A DNA stretch of 64,000 nucleotides from Phycisphaerae bacterium RAS2 (GCA_007753915.1 CP036352.1:3163306-3227305); one strand, 5' to 3'; counted from the stretch's first letter, positions 1 to 9,716 are shown. Numbers and translations are program-made. The notes: a model not told the origin generated them from the sequence alone.

Positions 1-1142
1 CGCCGCTGCATTGTCGCCTGCGCCGCGCGACCCAGCCGTGCCGCGAACGTTGTATCGTGCAGCACCCGGCCCAGCGCGTGGGCCAGCAGGTGCGGACGAT
101 TCGGCTCGACCAGCAAGCCGTCGTGCTCGTCGGTCAGGGCCTCGGGAATGCCGCCGACGCGCGTCGCAACGATGGGGCGCGCCATGGCCATCGCCTCCAG
201 CAACACGTTCGGCAAGCCCTCGGACTTGCTCGGCAGGCAAACCACGTCGGCCGCGGCAATCGCCGACCACACATCGCGCGTGAACCCGGCCAGCTTTACA
301 ACGTCTTCAACCTGGCGTTCGAGAATACGGCTTTGCAGCGCCTCGTGATCGGGGCCTTCGCCCAGCACGATGACGCGCACTTCGGGATGCGTATCGCGCA
401 GGACCGATGCCGCGTCGATCAGGGTGTCGATGCCCTTCTCATAGCTAAGCCGCGCGAGCGTGAGGATAACCTTCTCCTCGCCGCAGCAGCCCCAGCTCGC
501 CCGGGCGATCCCCGCCGCACGAACATCGACGGTCGCAGGCGGTTCCACGCCCGTGTGAATCACCGTGATGCGATCGGGGTTCATGCCGTGCCGCGCCACG
601 CAATCGCTCTTGACGGCCTCCGACACGGCAATGGCATGCGTGGGAAGTCGCGCGCACGCCGCATCGATCAGCCAGTCACTGCTGCGCCGCTTCTCACGGC
701 GGTAATCCCCCATCGCATAGACCGTGGACAGCACGACCGGAACGCCTGCAAGCCGCGCGCCCACCGCACCGTAAATGTCGGCGCGAAGCAGATGGGTATG
801 AACGATGTCCGGCTGGAGGCGGGCGATCAGCCGCTGGGCGCGAAACATGGCGCGGGGGTCCAGCTCTCTTGGAACTCCAAGGTCGAACGTCTGTACGCCC
901 AGCGCCTCAAGCTGTGCCCGCACCGGGCCGCCGCCGTAGAAGCATGCGGCCGACATGTGATACTTGCGACGATCCAGGTGCCGCGCAATTTGAAGCAGCC
1001 ATTTCGTGTCGGTCTTGATGGCGAACGTCGAGACGAGATGGAGCAGGCGGCACGGTTCGTCGGCCGAAGCCAGCGCGGTCGCGGAATATGCGTTTGTATG
1101 CATTCCAAGCATGGGAAGACCATTCAAACCGCGAGGCTGCAT
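1..1142 (-). CDS. GT4 family glycosyltransferase (3' end cut by window edge)
   Basis: The frame is open from the left edge to an ATG at 1142, with an in-frame TAG upstream. About 380 residues are visible and the C-terminus lies outside the window. It has the GT-B fold of glycosyltransferase family 4: an N-terminal acceptor half (LVSTF, later DIVHTHLLRADIYGAVGARL) and a C-terminal donor half with the E-x7-E signature (EGLPNVLLEAMA) followed by RPIVATRVGGIPEAL. It probably adds a sugar to the lipid-linked repeat unit on the cytoplasmic side of the membrane. It is the last visible gene of the exopolysaccharide operon, 157 bp after the GT2-GT4 gene. A second ATG at 1112 is an equally possible start. 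Confidence 0.85.
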   Translation of the reverse strand, partial: MQPRGLNGLPMLGMHTNAYSATALASADEPCRLLHLVSTFAIKTDTKWLLQIARHLDRRKYHMSAACFYGGGPVRAQLEALGVQTFDLGVPRELDPRAMFRAQRLIARLQPDIVHTHLLRADIYGAVGARLAGVPVVLSTVYAMGDYRREKRRSSDWLIDAACARLPTHAIAVSEAVKSDCVARHGMNPDRITVIHTGVEPPATVDVRAAGIARASWGCCGEEKVILTLARLSYEKGIDTLIDAASVLRDTHPEVRVIVLGEGPDHEALQSRILERQVEDVVKLAGFTRDVWSAIAAADVVCLPSKSEGLPNVLLEAMAMARPIVATRVGGIPEALTDEHDGLLVEPNRPHLLAHALGRVLHDTTFAARLGRAAQATMQR

Positions 1143-1299
1143 GATGCGAGGCGGACTCTCGGCGCACTGTGCGCCGCATCCGCTCGATTCAGCCTACGAT
1201 ACAACGCTTCACCGTGCGCGCATCCGTCCGCACAACGGCTATACAGATGGGATTATCGTAACCTGTGATCGGACGTCGGCCCATGACGCAATTCGCGGG

Positions 1300-3564
1300 T
1301 CATCCGGCGGTCGCCGCGACCTGGTTTGGCCGAATTGCCGCTGATCGCTTCCGCGGCCCACGCGCCACAACAACGGCGAACAAGTCCGAAAAGGCCCCCG
1401 CCATGTGTTCGACGCCGAACTCATGGATCGCCCTTCGCCGCGCCGCTTCGACGATCCGATGGCGAAGCGCAGCGTCGGTCGCCAATCGCTCAACCGACAT
1501 CGCCAGACCTTCCGAGTCGGCCGGGCGCGTCAAGAGCCCCGTCTGCTCGTGAACCAGAAACTCGCCGAGGCAGCCCACGTCCGGCGCGACAAAGGGCACG
1601 CCGCACACGGCCGCCTCCAGCATGCTCACGCTGAAGCACTCAACCTCGCTGCACAGACACGCCACGTCCAGCCCAAGCAGCAGGTCCGGCACGTCGTGTC
1701 GCGCGCCAAGCAACCGCAGGCGCTCGTGATCTAGGCCCGACGCCTCGGCGGCCGCCTGCACCGCGTCGCGGTTCGGCCCGTCGCCGATGATCAGGAATCG
1801 TATGTTTGGAAACCGCCCGGCCAGGGTGCGCGCCGCGCGAATGAAGACGTCGTGCCGCTTCTCTTCGCGCAGGTTCGCAACGATCCCCACGGCAAATTGA
1901 TCGTCGGCGAGCCGCAGCGCGCGCCGCGCTGCGCCGCGCGATCGGCCAATGAAGGCGTCCAGCTCGATGGCGTTGCGAATGACTGCGATGCGCCCGGCCG
2001 GCACTTTCTCATGACGGATCATGGCCTGCCGCTGTCGTTCGCCCAATGCCACAAACACATCCACAAACCGGTACAACGCGCGATTGGCTGTCTCGAAGTG
2101 CTGATGCCCCTCGCGCGGGAACCAGTGCGACCACACGACGACGGGCATGCGGCGCGTCGCGGCTGCCAGCGTAGACCAGAACATGCGATCGCCGCCGCTG
2201 TGCGCCACGGTGACCACGTCGATCGCTTCGTCGTGCAGCAACCGGCGCAGCCGCGCGATCACCGCAACATCTGTCTTGTGATGGAGCAGTTGATCGTGAA
2301 TGGCAATGCCATGCCCTCTCAAGTCTGCGGCGAGCGGGCCGGCATCCTTCAGGCAGGCAATCACCGGTTGAACACCGCGCGCAGGCAGGTGCTTCGCCAA
2401 TGATGCCAGCATCAGCTCCGCCCCACCGGGTTCGAGGCGATTGGTCACAAACAATACGCGCAGTGGCTTCGAATCCGCTGCCAAGGCATTCCGGGGTCCA
2501 GCCAGAACTGACCGTTGCAATGATTCAAACGGAGACCTTGATCGATGACCTCGCTCTCGCACCGACGGCGACCGATTCGGTGACGCCGGCACGCTTCGAA
2601 ATCGCTCTGCCACGAACGCACGCACGCCCCCGATCATGCCCCGAAGCTCAAGCCAATGGTCGCGCTGCACCAGCCCCCACGCCGCGTGCATAAGACCGAT
2701 CAACAGCAAGCTCCATACGACCATCGCCCACCGGCCCGGTGACATACGGCAGGTCTTGGTGAGGATGTACAGATAATTGCGGCTGGTCATGAAACCGAAC
2801 CGGCGCGGGTCGCCGCGTCCGCCGGTTTCGCGCCGATGAACGACGCTTGTATTTCGTGCTTCGATCATCCAATGGCTCGGCGCGAGACGGTAGCCCATCT
2901 CGCGGTCTTCGCCCAGCGCGTACTGCGTGAGTGTTTCATCAAAAGGATTCGCCAGTACCACGTCGCGCCGCAACGCCATGGCCGCACCGGACAGATGTAT
3001 CAACAGGCGAACGCGCTGCGGCTCCCATGCCAGGATCGTCGGCGGCGCACCGCGCACGGCGGCATCCACGTCCGGCCGCACCCGCCACCAACCTGCTATG
3101 CGATAACCAAGCTGCCAGAGCTGCGCCGTGCGACCGCCCAGTCGTGGTTCCTCGATGACGGGCGAAACGGCCGCGACGCGCGAGTCCGCCATGATCGTCG
3201 CGATTTCTTCCACGAGGTTCGCCGCGCAGGTCACGTCGTCGTCGAGGTAGATCAACACGTCAGCCGACGCCTGCTGCGCGGCAACGTTGCGCGAGCGAGT
3301 CAAGCCGGGTTCGTTCTTGCGGTGGTAAATAAAACGGGTGCTGGCGTGCGCGGCGTCGCGCGCAATGTCGGCCTGCGTTGCGTCGTCCATTCGGCCGTCG
3401 TCGATGATGAGCAATTCATCCGGCGCGCGCGATTGCGACCAGACCGATCGCAGCGTTTCGCGCAGCGCTTCGGGCCGATCCTTCGTACAGATGACAATCG
3501 CGATTCGCACGTCGCCGCCCCCTGCCCCCTCGCGGCCTCGATTCAGGTTCGTCCGTTTCGCCAT
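1300..3564 (-). CDS. Two-domain glycosyltransferase, GT2 fused to GT4
   Basis: This is one uninterrupted frame of 754 codons. Residues about 17-250 are a GT2 (GT-A fold) domain, with IAIVICTKDRPE at the start, the metal-binding YLDDDV motif and a later GED. A hydrophobic segment (WSLLLIGLMHAAWGL) and a Ser/Arg/Pro-rich linker follow. From about residue 370 there is a GT4 domain starting RVLFVTNRLEPGGAE and carrying the E-x7-E signature in EVECFSVSMLEAA. The frame stays open upstream to 3999, but that part is antisense-like low-complexity sequence overlapping the flippase gene. The ATG at 3564, overlapping the flippase by 22 bp, fits best. It probably catalyses two successive sugar transfers in exopolysaccharide repeat-unit assembly. 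Two separate genes that lost a stop cannot be excluded. Confidence 0.8.
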   Translation of the reverse strand: MAKRTNLNRGREGAGGGDVRIAIVICTKDRPEALRETLRSVWSQSRAPDELLIIDDGRMDDATQADIARDAAHASTRFIYHRKNEPGLTRSRNVAAQQASADVLIYLDDDVTCAANLVEEIATIMADSRVAAVSPVIEEPRLGGRTAQLWQLGYRIAGWWRVRPDVDAAVRGAPPTILAWEPQRVRLLIHLSGAAMALRRDVVLANPFDETLTQYALGEDREMGYRLAPSHWMIEARNTSVVHRRETGGRGDPRRFGFMTSRNYLYILTKTCRMSPGRWAMVVWSLLLIGLMHAAWGLVQRDHWLELRGMIGGVRAFVAERFRSVPASPNRSPSVRERGHRSRSPFESLQRSVLAGPRNALAADSKPLRVLFVTNRLEPGGAELMLASLAKHLPARGVQPVIACLKDAGPLAADLRGHGIAIHDQLLHHKTDVAVIARLRRLLHDEAIDVVTVAHSGGDRMFWSTLAAATRRMPVVVWSHWFPREGHQHFETANRALYRFVDVFVALGERQRQAMIRHEKVPAGRIAVIRNAIELDAFIGRSRGAARRALRLADDQFAVGIVANLREEKRHDVFIRAARTLAGRFPNIRFLIIGDGPNRDAVQAAAEASGLDHERLRLLGARHDVPDLLLGLDVACLCSEVECFSVSMLEAAVCGVPFVAPDVGCLGEFLVHEQTGLLTRPADSEGLAMSVERLATDAALRHRIVEAARRRAIHEFGVEHMAGAFSDLFAVVVARGPRKRSAAIRPNQVAATAG

Positions 3565-5273
3565 CGTCCCAGTGCCCGCAACGGCGGCACATGGCGAAGC
3601 GATTCGAGAATGTAGCCGTTTATCCGGCGTCGCTCGTCCGCGGAGAAGACAAGCTCCGTCTTCCACGCCACAAGCAACACCAGCACCGTCCCCGCGGTCA
3701 AGAGAAGCGGGCTTAACGCCAGCAGGCAGGCCGCCCCCAGCACAATGAACGTGCCCCGATCGAGCCGGGTGCATTCGGCCTGAATCAGCCAGACACATAG
3801 TGCCAGTGACGTGGCAATGGCAAGGACGCCGCACCAGGCGGCGCTGTCCAGCCCGCGCGGCCCGCTGAAGCCGGTCGTGAATATCCACGAGGCATGGCCT
3901 GCGGCCCATTGCCAGCCCGCCGTGCGCATCACACGTGCCTGCTGCGGACCCGCCAGCCAGAAGGCGTACAGCACGTTCGCGGCCACACCGGCCGCCCACG
4001 GCCAGAACATGTGTCGCGTCTTCTCAATCAAGTGAAAATGAATCGGCAGGAACGCGAGGTACGCGCCCATCAGGAAGAACAGCAGGTGAATCGGGAGAAT
4101 CGCCGCGCCGTCGGCGTACTCCACGCGGAACATCAGGATGATGTAATCCTTTGCCAGCGCCAGCATCGCACAGAACACAAACAACGCCAGGCCCGTCCCG
4201 CGGAACGCCAGCGACAGTTGCCGCTGCGCCGCTTCGCGACCGCGATTCTCCCACGTCTTGGTCACGATGGTCATCACCACCGTCACCACCGCCACCGCGC
4301 CGATCAGGACGAATTGCCCGATCTGGCGCACGGCGTTGAAGACGGCAACCGCCTCCTGCCCCTGAATCTTGTTGAGGTACCACGCCGGGTAATAGACCAG
4401 CACCTGCCAGGTGATGCCGGCCAGAGTCGTCCAGACGCTGAACTTGAGAAGCCGCCGCGCGAAATCGCCCTCTTCGGTCAGTTCATGCTGCCCGTGCCAC
4501 CGCGCGATCGTACGGATGAAGCCAAAACCAAACCACGCGATCGGCAGTGCCAGCGAAATGCCGTAGACGGCCGTCAGCGTGAAGGCGCTCAAGTGACCGG
4601 TGGCAATGGCCGCGATGCTCAACGCAAGAAAGAGCAGCCCATGGGCCATTTCCATGACCGAAAGGGCCGTGAACATGCGCAGGCCCTTGAACACCGCGAG
4701 AAGATAGAAATAGACAATCAGAAGAGCCGTCACGATCGCAGACAGGCGGGCCAGCTCCGGCGCGTCGGCCGAGAACAATCGCCGCACTTCCGGGTCGGTG
4801 AACTGGGCGTAGAAAAAGTCGCCCAGCGGCCGCGCGAAGATGCAGATGACGCCGACGCTGATCATGGTGATCGCGCCGAGCAGCAGAAATGACTTTCGCA
4901 CGAACGCCAGGAGCGTGCCCTGCTTCTCGTGCTGGGGGACGTACCGGGTCACCGCTTCGTTCAAACCGAGGCTGCACAGCGGCGTCATGACGTTCATCAC
5001 CGCGAGGATCATGGTCAAGAGGCCGAACTGCTGCTGGGTCATGAACCAGGTCAGCAGAATGATGCGGAAGAAATTGATCAGCCGGAACGCGACGGTCGCG
5101 GGAAGATACAGCCCCATCGCCTGGTGCAGCGGTGAGTTGGAGAACATACCGGTCGGCGCGCCGTGAGAAGCCTGGCCGTTGGCCCCGCCGCCGTTCAACG
5201 GTTCGTGCGCCGCCGAGGGAGATTCATCCGCCGCCGCATCGCCCTGCCTCGTCATGTGCAGCACGGCTTTCAC
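3543..5273 (-). CDS. Wzx-type polysaccharide flippase
   Basis: A 576-residue polytopic membrane protein of the MATE/Wzx (MOP) superfamily. After a roughly 45-residue polar N-terminus come about 12-14 hydrophobic helices. The first reads FRIILLTWFMTQQQFGLL, the typical Wzx opening, followed by SLGLNEAVTRYVP. It should flip the undecaprenyl-linked repeat unit from the inner to the outer leaflet of the inner membrane. Its ATG overlaps the TGA of the ligase gene (ATGA), so the two are probably translationally coupled. Its own end overlaps the next glycosyltransferase gene by 22 bp. Confidence 0.82.
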   Translation of the reverse strand: MKAVLHMTRQGDAAADESPSAAHEPLNGGGANGQASHGAPTGMFSNSPLHQAMGLYLPATVAFRLINFFRIILLTWFMTQQQFGLLTMILAVMNVMTPLCSLGLNEAVTRYVPQHEKQGTLLAFVRKSFLLLGAITMISVGVICIFARPLGDFFYAQFTDPEVRRLFSADAPELARLSAIVTALLIVYFYLLAVFKGLRMFTALSVMEMAHGLLFLALSIAAIATGHLSAFTLTAVYGISLALPIAWFGFGFIRTIARWHGQHELTEEGDFARRLLKFSVWTTLAGITWQVLVYYPAWYLNKIQGQEAVAVFNAVRQIGQFVLIGAVAVVTVVMTIVTKTWENRGREAAQRQLSLAFRGTGLALFVFCAMLALAKDYIILMFRVEYADGAAILPIHLLFFLMGAYLAFLPIHFHLIEKTRHMFWPWAAGVAANVLYAFWLAGPQQARVMRTAGWQWAAGHASWIFTTGFSGPRGLDSAAWCGVLAIATSLALCVWLIQAECTRLDRGTFIVLGAACLLALSPLLLTAGTVLVLLVAWKTELVFSADERRRINGYILESLRHVPPLRALGRWRNGRT

Positions 5274-6841
5274 CGCCGGCCTCCTCGCGCGGCGGGCGCG
5301 GCGCCTGCGATCAATCCGTTGGGCCGCGGCGGAACGCGAGGCCTGCTGCCTGCTTTCGCGCGGGCAGACGGATCGCTGGATCGCCGCAGAGGCGACGGCG
5401 AGAGCAATTCATTCAGCGCGACGGGTACGGCGCTCAAGCCGAAGAAAAGACTGTTGGCGAAGGGGTTGTCGCTGGTTTCGCGGAACGTGCCGTCGATGAA
5501 GTACGCCATCGCGAGAATCCAGTACAAGACAAGCAGGTCCGGCCCGATCAGGCGCGGACTGGTCCGGGGCAGCTTGCGATAGAGCTGGATGCTGAACCGC
5601 ACGAGGGCAATCACCGTGAGCAGATACAGCGTGATGCCGACGATGCCGGTTTCCGCGACAATCGAGAGCATGTTGTTGTGTTCGAGGGCGGTGGTTCCGA
5701 ATGCGTAAAACGGGCTGGACGGATCGCGCGCGAAGTTCGGCGCGTGATCGCGGAAATGCCCGAACCCGACGCCGAAGATCGGGTGCTCCTTGACGATCTC
5801 CCACGTCATTTGCGCCAGGCCGATGCGCAGAAGAATCGGCTCGGTGTCGGTCAGACCGCCCTTGCTGCGGTCGTCGGACATGAAGTTGCCCATGTTTACG
5901 ACGCCGACGATGAGCACCAGCGCAATCAGGAGCGACACGATAATGACACGCGTGGCCCGGCGCTGGGAATACATCGCCCAGATCATCAGACAGAGCACGA
6001 AGCTCAACCACACCGAACGCGTGTAGGTCCAGAAGATCGGCGGCAGCATCGCCGCGTTCAGAAGCAGCAGCCACCACCGCCCGACGCTGCGATTGTTGCG
6101 CGCCAACACAAGGTTGTTGAAGAAGCAGTAGCACAACGCCAGCCCCATCGCGGGCGACAGCACGAACGGCCCGCGGACACGGCCGAAGTGAATACCAATG
6201 CTCGGGTCGGCAATGAACCGTGGGAAGATCAGGGCGTTGAGCTTGAATCGCTCGCACCAACCCGTGAGAGTCAGGTACACGGAAAGGATCACGAAGAAGA
6301 TGGCAAGGCGGCGAAAATCCTTCTCATTGCGAAACGCGTGCAACACCAACCCAAACACGACGAACGGGAAGATGTAACCGCCGATGAGGCGATAGTGGAC
6401 CGTCACAACCGAGCGCGTCTCAAAGCCGGAGACCAGCGCGGACGCGAAGAAGTACGTCGCCAGCGCCAGCATGTACCCGCTGACCGGCCAGGCATGACGC
6501 ACCGGCACGCGCCCAAGGGCGATCATCGCCAGGAGCAACAAGGCGAGGACAACCAGCCCGATGCGCGGGATGGTGAGCGCGAAGAAGAGCGGCACCGAAA
6601 CGCGCCAGAACTCCTCGTGCAGCGCGATCAGCGTGATGAACCAGATCAGCACCGCCACGAGCAGATCGCCCTTGACGGCGTAGAAGAGCAACGCGGTCAA
6701 TCCGCCCAGCGCCGACCAGAAGATCAATACGCTGACCGAGTCCGTCGCGAGCGTGGCGGAGAAAGCGATTCCCGCGGCAATGAGCAGCAGGATACCCAGC
6801 GAGAGGAGAAGGGGCGTACGTTGCGCAGTGAGTGATGCCAA
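5270..6841 (-). CDS. O-antigen ligase/polymerase (Wzy/WaaL family)
   Basis: A 523-residue integral membrane protein with about 12 hydrophobic segments. The O-antigen ligase (Wzy_C) region carries TYTRSVWLSF, FGVGFGHFRDHAP and EHNNMLSIVAETGI, the conserved periplasmic-loop and following-helix signature. In this operon it most likely polymerises exopolysaccharide repeat units in the periplasm. The start appears to be TTG at 6841: the frame has an in-frame TGA upstream and no ATG or GTG in between, and GAGGA lies about 10 bases before it. The C-terminus is Arg/Pro-rich and ends inside the flippase start codon. Confidence 0.82.
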   Translation of the reverse strand: MASLTAQRTPLLLSLGILLLIAAGIAFSATLATDSVSVLIFWSALGGLTALLFYAVKGDLLVAVLIWFITLIALHEEFWRVSVPLFFALTIPRIGLVVLALLLLAMIALGRVPVRHAWPVSGYMLALATYFFASALVSGFETRSVVTVHYRLIGGYIFPFVVFGLVLHAFRNEKDFRRLAIFFVILSVYLTLTGWCERFKLNALIFPRFIADPSIGIHFGRVRGPFVLSPAMGLALCYCFFNNLVLARNNRSVGRWWLLLLNAAMLPPIFWTYTRSVWLSFVLCLMIWAMYSQRRATRVIIVSLLIALVLIVGVVNMGNFMSDDRSKGGLTDTEPILLRIGLAQMTWEIVKEHPIFGVGFGHFRDHAPNFARDPSSPFYAFGTTALEHNNMLSIVAETGIVGITLYLLTVIALVRFSIQLYRKLPRTSPRLIGPDLLVLYWILAMAYFIDGTFRETSDNPFANSLFFGLSAVPVALNELLSPSPLRRSSDPSARAKAGSRPRVPPRPNGLIAGAAPAARGGRR

Positions 6842-6946
6842 GGCTGATCCATCCTCGCGACCGACGCCGAATCTCGCTCACCCCGGCGCGTTCGCGACGC
6901 AACGGGCGACCGCTCTTTGCGAATCGCCCTCTCCAATCCGGCACCG

Positions 6947-7960
6947 CTAGGTGAACTGATACACCAGCCCCGGTATCGGATCGGTCCGCTGATTCAGCAC
7001 GAGGCCCAGACAGCGCACCCCGGCGAGGTCGAGCCGCTTCTTGGCTTCGGCGGCCGTTTCACGCGGCGTGTCGCCGGCTTTGACTACAAGCACTGCGCCA
7101 TCGACCAGCAGACCCAGCACTTGCGGGTCGGGATACGTCTTGGCGTTGGCGACGTCGAGGATGACGTGATCAAACCGCTGCCGCAGTTGCGCGATCAGGC
7201 TCTGGGTCTGGCGGCTCTTGAGCAGGCCGAGCGGATGCTCCGAAACCGGCCCGCCGGCAATGACATAAAGCTTGTGCCCGTTGCGCACGTCGACCGCCTG
7301 AATCGCGGCGTCCAGCGTCGCGCGGCCGTTCAGGACGTCCGTCAATCCGGGCGACTCGCGCACGCCCATGAGCGACGCGACCTGCGGATGGCGCACGTTG
7401 AAATCAACCAGACAAACGCGTAATTCCTTGTCGGCCTCGGCGCCGGTCAGGGCCAGGCCCACGGCGATCTGTGTCGCACCCTCGCCGGGCCGCGCGCCCA
7501 TGACGATCACCGACTTGGGCGGCGTCTCGTCAACGGCGAAGAAGATGTTGCCCCAAAGCTGGCCCAGCTCGGCCTCGGACTTGTCGCGCAGCTTGCATTT
7601 GGCGGGCACCGAAGGACCGCTCATCGCCGGGCGTGACGGCGCGGGCGATTCCATCGCCGGTGAGGTGGCCGTCTTTTCATCGAGAAACTCGGCCTGCGGC
7701 GGCGAAAACGCCAGGTCGTCCAAATCGGCCTCGGGCGCCGGCCCGCCATTTATTCTACGAATGTCTTCAATCGCCTCGTCGATCTTCTCGACTTCGTCGG
7801 TCCAGTCCAGCTCGACCACGTCCTCGTCCGATTCGCGCGGAGGCTCCGGCGGCTTCTTCGAGGAAGCCGGCGGCGGCCAGATCTGCTCCGGCTGGGGGGG
7901 CGGCTCGCGCTCCCCTTCGCGCCGCTTCTTCGGATCGGGTTGGTCGGGCAACTGGGCCAC
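6947..7960 (-). CDS. CpsD/BY-kinase-like ATPase-fold protein with degenerate Walker A
   Basis: The protein has 337 residues. The first ~125 are disordered-looking and Pro/Glu-rich, and the rest has the ParA/MinD-like fold of CpsD or the Wzc kinase domain. The P-loop reads GARPGEGAT at residues 155-163, so the invariant Lys of G-K-S/T is Ala (codon GCG). The Walker A' segment is CLVDFNVRHP instead of the usual LLIDADLRRP. The Walker B-like stretch is HVILDVANA. No C-terminal tyrosine cluster is present; it ends GLVYQFT. Autokinase activity is therefore doubtful, and it may be a structural or regulatory partner of the co-polymerase encoded just upstream. The start is GTG at 7960, preceded by GGGGAG. 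Confidence 0.75.
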   Translation of the reverse strand: MAQLPDQPDPKKRREGEREPPPQPEQIWPPPASSKKPPEPPRESDEDVVELDWTDEVEKIDEAIEDIRRINGGPAPEADLDDLAFSPPQAEFLDEKTATSPAMESPAPSRPAMSGPSVPAKCKLRDKSEAELGQLWGNIFFAVDETPPKSVIVMGARPGEGATQIAVGLALTGAEADKELRVCLVDFNVRHPQVASLMGVRESPGLTDVLNGRATLDAAIQAVDVRNGHKLYVIAGGPVSEHPLGLLKSRQTQSLIAQLRQRFDHVILDVANAKTYPDPQVLGLLVDGAVLVVKAGDTPRETAAEAKKRLDLAGVRCLGLVLNQRTDPIPGLVYQFT

Positions 7961-7984
7961 GAATCACGTCTCCCCTGGTCGACA

Positions 7985-8013
7985 ATTCTAGCTCGACGAA
8001 AGCCTTACGTTAA
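7985..8013 (-). promoter_or_regulatory. Candidate sigma70-type promoter before the CpsD-like gene
   Basis: On the minus strand TTAACG (8013-8008) and TAGAAT (7990-7985) are separated by 17 bases, 25 bases before the GTG start at 7960. It lies in the 130-bp gap between the co-polymerase and CpsD-like genes and could be an internal operon promoter. The evidence is sequence match only. Confidence 0.4.
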
Positions 8014-8090
8014 GCGTTATCGGCGTTTCCGCTTCGCACGTTTCGTTTCAGATACACATTTTGGACCGGCGATTTCTGCGCCGCCCCACC

Positions 8091-9716
8091 CTATGCCGGC
8101 ACCACCAGCCGTCGGCCGCGCTTCTTCACCGTGCCCAGCACCGGAACACCCAGGTACCGCTCGGCCTCGACGGTCGAACGCACCGTGTGGTCGAAGTGGT
8201 CAGCCAGGAAGGCCAGCGCCACGCCCAGAAGCAACGACACGATGCCCGCCACGACCGTGTAGATCATGGTCTGCGGCGAGCTGGGCTTGTCCGGATCGGG
8301 CATGGATGCCTCATCCAGAATGCTGATGTTCACCGGCTCGCGCGAGAGCAGCCGCGTCGCCATCGCGTACACGCGCTCCTGTTCCAGACGCTCGCGGTGT
8401 TTCTGGGCGACTTCAAATTCGTTTTTCAGCCGGGCATACTCCGCCAGCTTTGCCTGAACCTCGGCACGCTCCTGGGCCACCTCTTTGACCAGCCCTTCAT
8501 TGAGCTTCTTCTGCTCTTCGCGGGCCTGGATGCTTGATTCCAATCCTTTGCTGTACGCGACGATGCCGGCCAGCGCGTGCCGTTTCGTGCTGCTGACCTG
8601 GTACTTCAGATACCGCACATCGCGGCTGTCTTCCGTGAACTGTCCCTCGGCCTTGGCCAGCCGCGCCATCAGCATGGTCAGGTTCTTGGCCGTCTCGACA
8701 AACAGGACGTTGTCAAACAACAACGAGGCCGGCACGGCCGCCATCGCCGCTTCGATCTGCTCGTCCGTCATCTTCTCAATGCCGCCCGACTCAAAGCACG
8801 CCGCCGGCAACTTCTCCTTGAACACTTGCAACAGCGACCGCTCGCGCGCGAGGTCGACACTCAAGCCGGCGTCACTTTCGCGTATCTTGGTGTAGAGCAC
8901 CTGCACACCGTGCTCGGTTCCTGATCGAAGCAACTGCTCCAGCACACCCACGTCGGCGGCGTTTTCCTGGATGAAATCGTGGTAGGCCCCCTCGCGCGCC
9001 TTGTACTCTTCGTCGTAGCTCGCGACGACATCCGTCATCAGCCGTTCGGCCGGCTCGTTCAGCGCCTGTTGCAACTCCTGATAGCGAACAAGGTACATGT
9101 CCGCCAGGGCGCTCGCCGCCCGGTAGGCGTTCTGGAACGAATCGGGGTCTTCGCGGTCGGCCGGGTAATCCACCTTGATGGTGAACGTCTCCGTCATGCC
9201 GACCTGCTCGCCGCCGGGGGTTTCGAGCTTGACCGCTTTCTGGAAGTCGATGAACGCCACCTGGTCTTCGTGAAGCAGTTTGTCAACTTTCGGCTGGACC
9301 TTTTCGCCGTTGAGGAACGCCATGGCGTTGCCCAGGGCCTCCACGACCTTGCCGTTGGGTTGCTTTTCCGCCTGACGCCATTCGCGGCGGAGCACTTCCC
9401 ATTGTTCGTAAAGGCGAGGATTCTCGGCCAGCACCTTCGTGCGCGCCAGGACAAGGTCCGACATCACGATCTGCTGCTGGGCCTTGACGAAGACTTCGAG
9501 CGTGCGCTCGGGCGAGTCGAGGCTCAACGGGTTCTTGTTCATGGGCCGCTTGTAGACCAGGCTGACCTGGCTGCGGTACTTCAGCGGGAACCAATGCTGA
9601 CAGCCATACCAGGTGCCGCCCGCACCCACGGCGAAGATGAAGAGAATCTTGCCCCAGTGCTCGAAGAGAATCCGGAGGATTTCCCGAAGCGATCGTGTTC
9701 CGTAGGCCGTGCTCAT
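8091..9716 (-). CDS. Polysaccharide co-polymerase (Wzz/GumC-type chain length determinant)
   Basis: A 541-residue inner-membrane protein. An N-terminal transmembrane helix (ILFIFAVGAGGTWYG) begins near residue 27. A long periplasmic region follows, rich in predicted coiled coil around residues 370-440. A Pro-rich motif (SMPDPDKPSSPQ) precedes a second transmembrane helix (VVAGIVSLLLGVALAFLAD). It stops soon after that helix, so the cytoplasmic kinase domain of full-length Wzc is absent; the CpsD-like protein is encoded separately next door. It should set polymer chain length and bridge the polymerase to the Wza-like exporter. GGGAAG precedes the ATG. Confidence 0.85.
   Translation of the reverse strand: MSTAYGTRSLREILRILFEHWGKILFIFAVGAGGTWYGCQHWFPLKYRSQVSLVYKRPMNKNPLSLDSPERTLEVFVKAQQQIVMSDLVLARTKVLAENPRLYEQWEVLRREWRQAEKQPNGKVVEALGNAMAFLNGEKVQPKVDKLLHEDQVAFIDFQKAVKLETPGGEQVGMTETFTIKVDYPADREDPDSFQNAYRAASALADMYLVRYQELQQALNEPAERLMTDVVASYDEEYKAREGAYHDFIQENAADVGVLEQLLRSGTEHGVQVLYTKIRESDAGLSVDLARERSLLQVFKEKLPAACFESGGIEKMTDEQIEAAMAAVPASLLFDNVLFVETAKNLTMLMARLAKAEGQFTEDSRDVRYLKYQVSSTKRHALAGIVAYSKGLESSIQAREEQKKLNEGLVKEVAQERAEVQAKLAEYARLKNEFEVAQKHRERLEQERVYAMATRLLSREPVNISILDEASMPDPDKPSSPQTMIYTVVAGIVSLLLGVALAFLADHFDHTVRSTVEAERYLGVPVLGTVKKRGRRLVVPA

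Noticed and set aside
57-1268. Long plus-strand frame of about 400 codons at the left edge
   Set aside because: It is antisense to a clear GT4 glycosyltransferase and has the Arg/His/Gln-rich composition typical of a high-GC shadow frame.
5132-6835. 567-codon plus-strand frame
   Set aside because: It lies opposite the O-antigen ligase gene and is a shadow without recognisable motifs.
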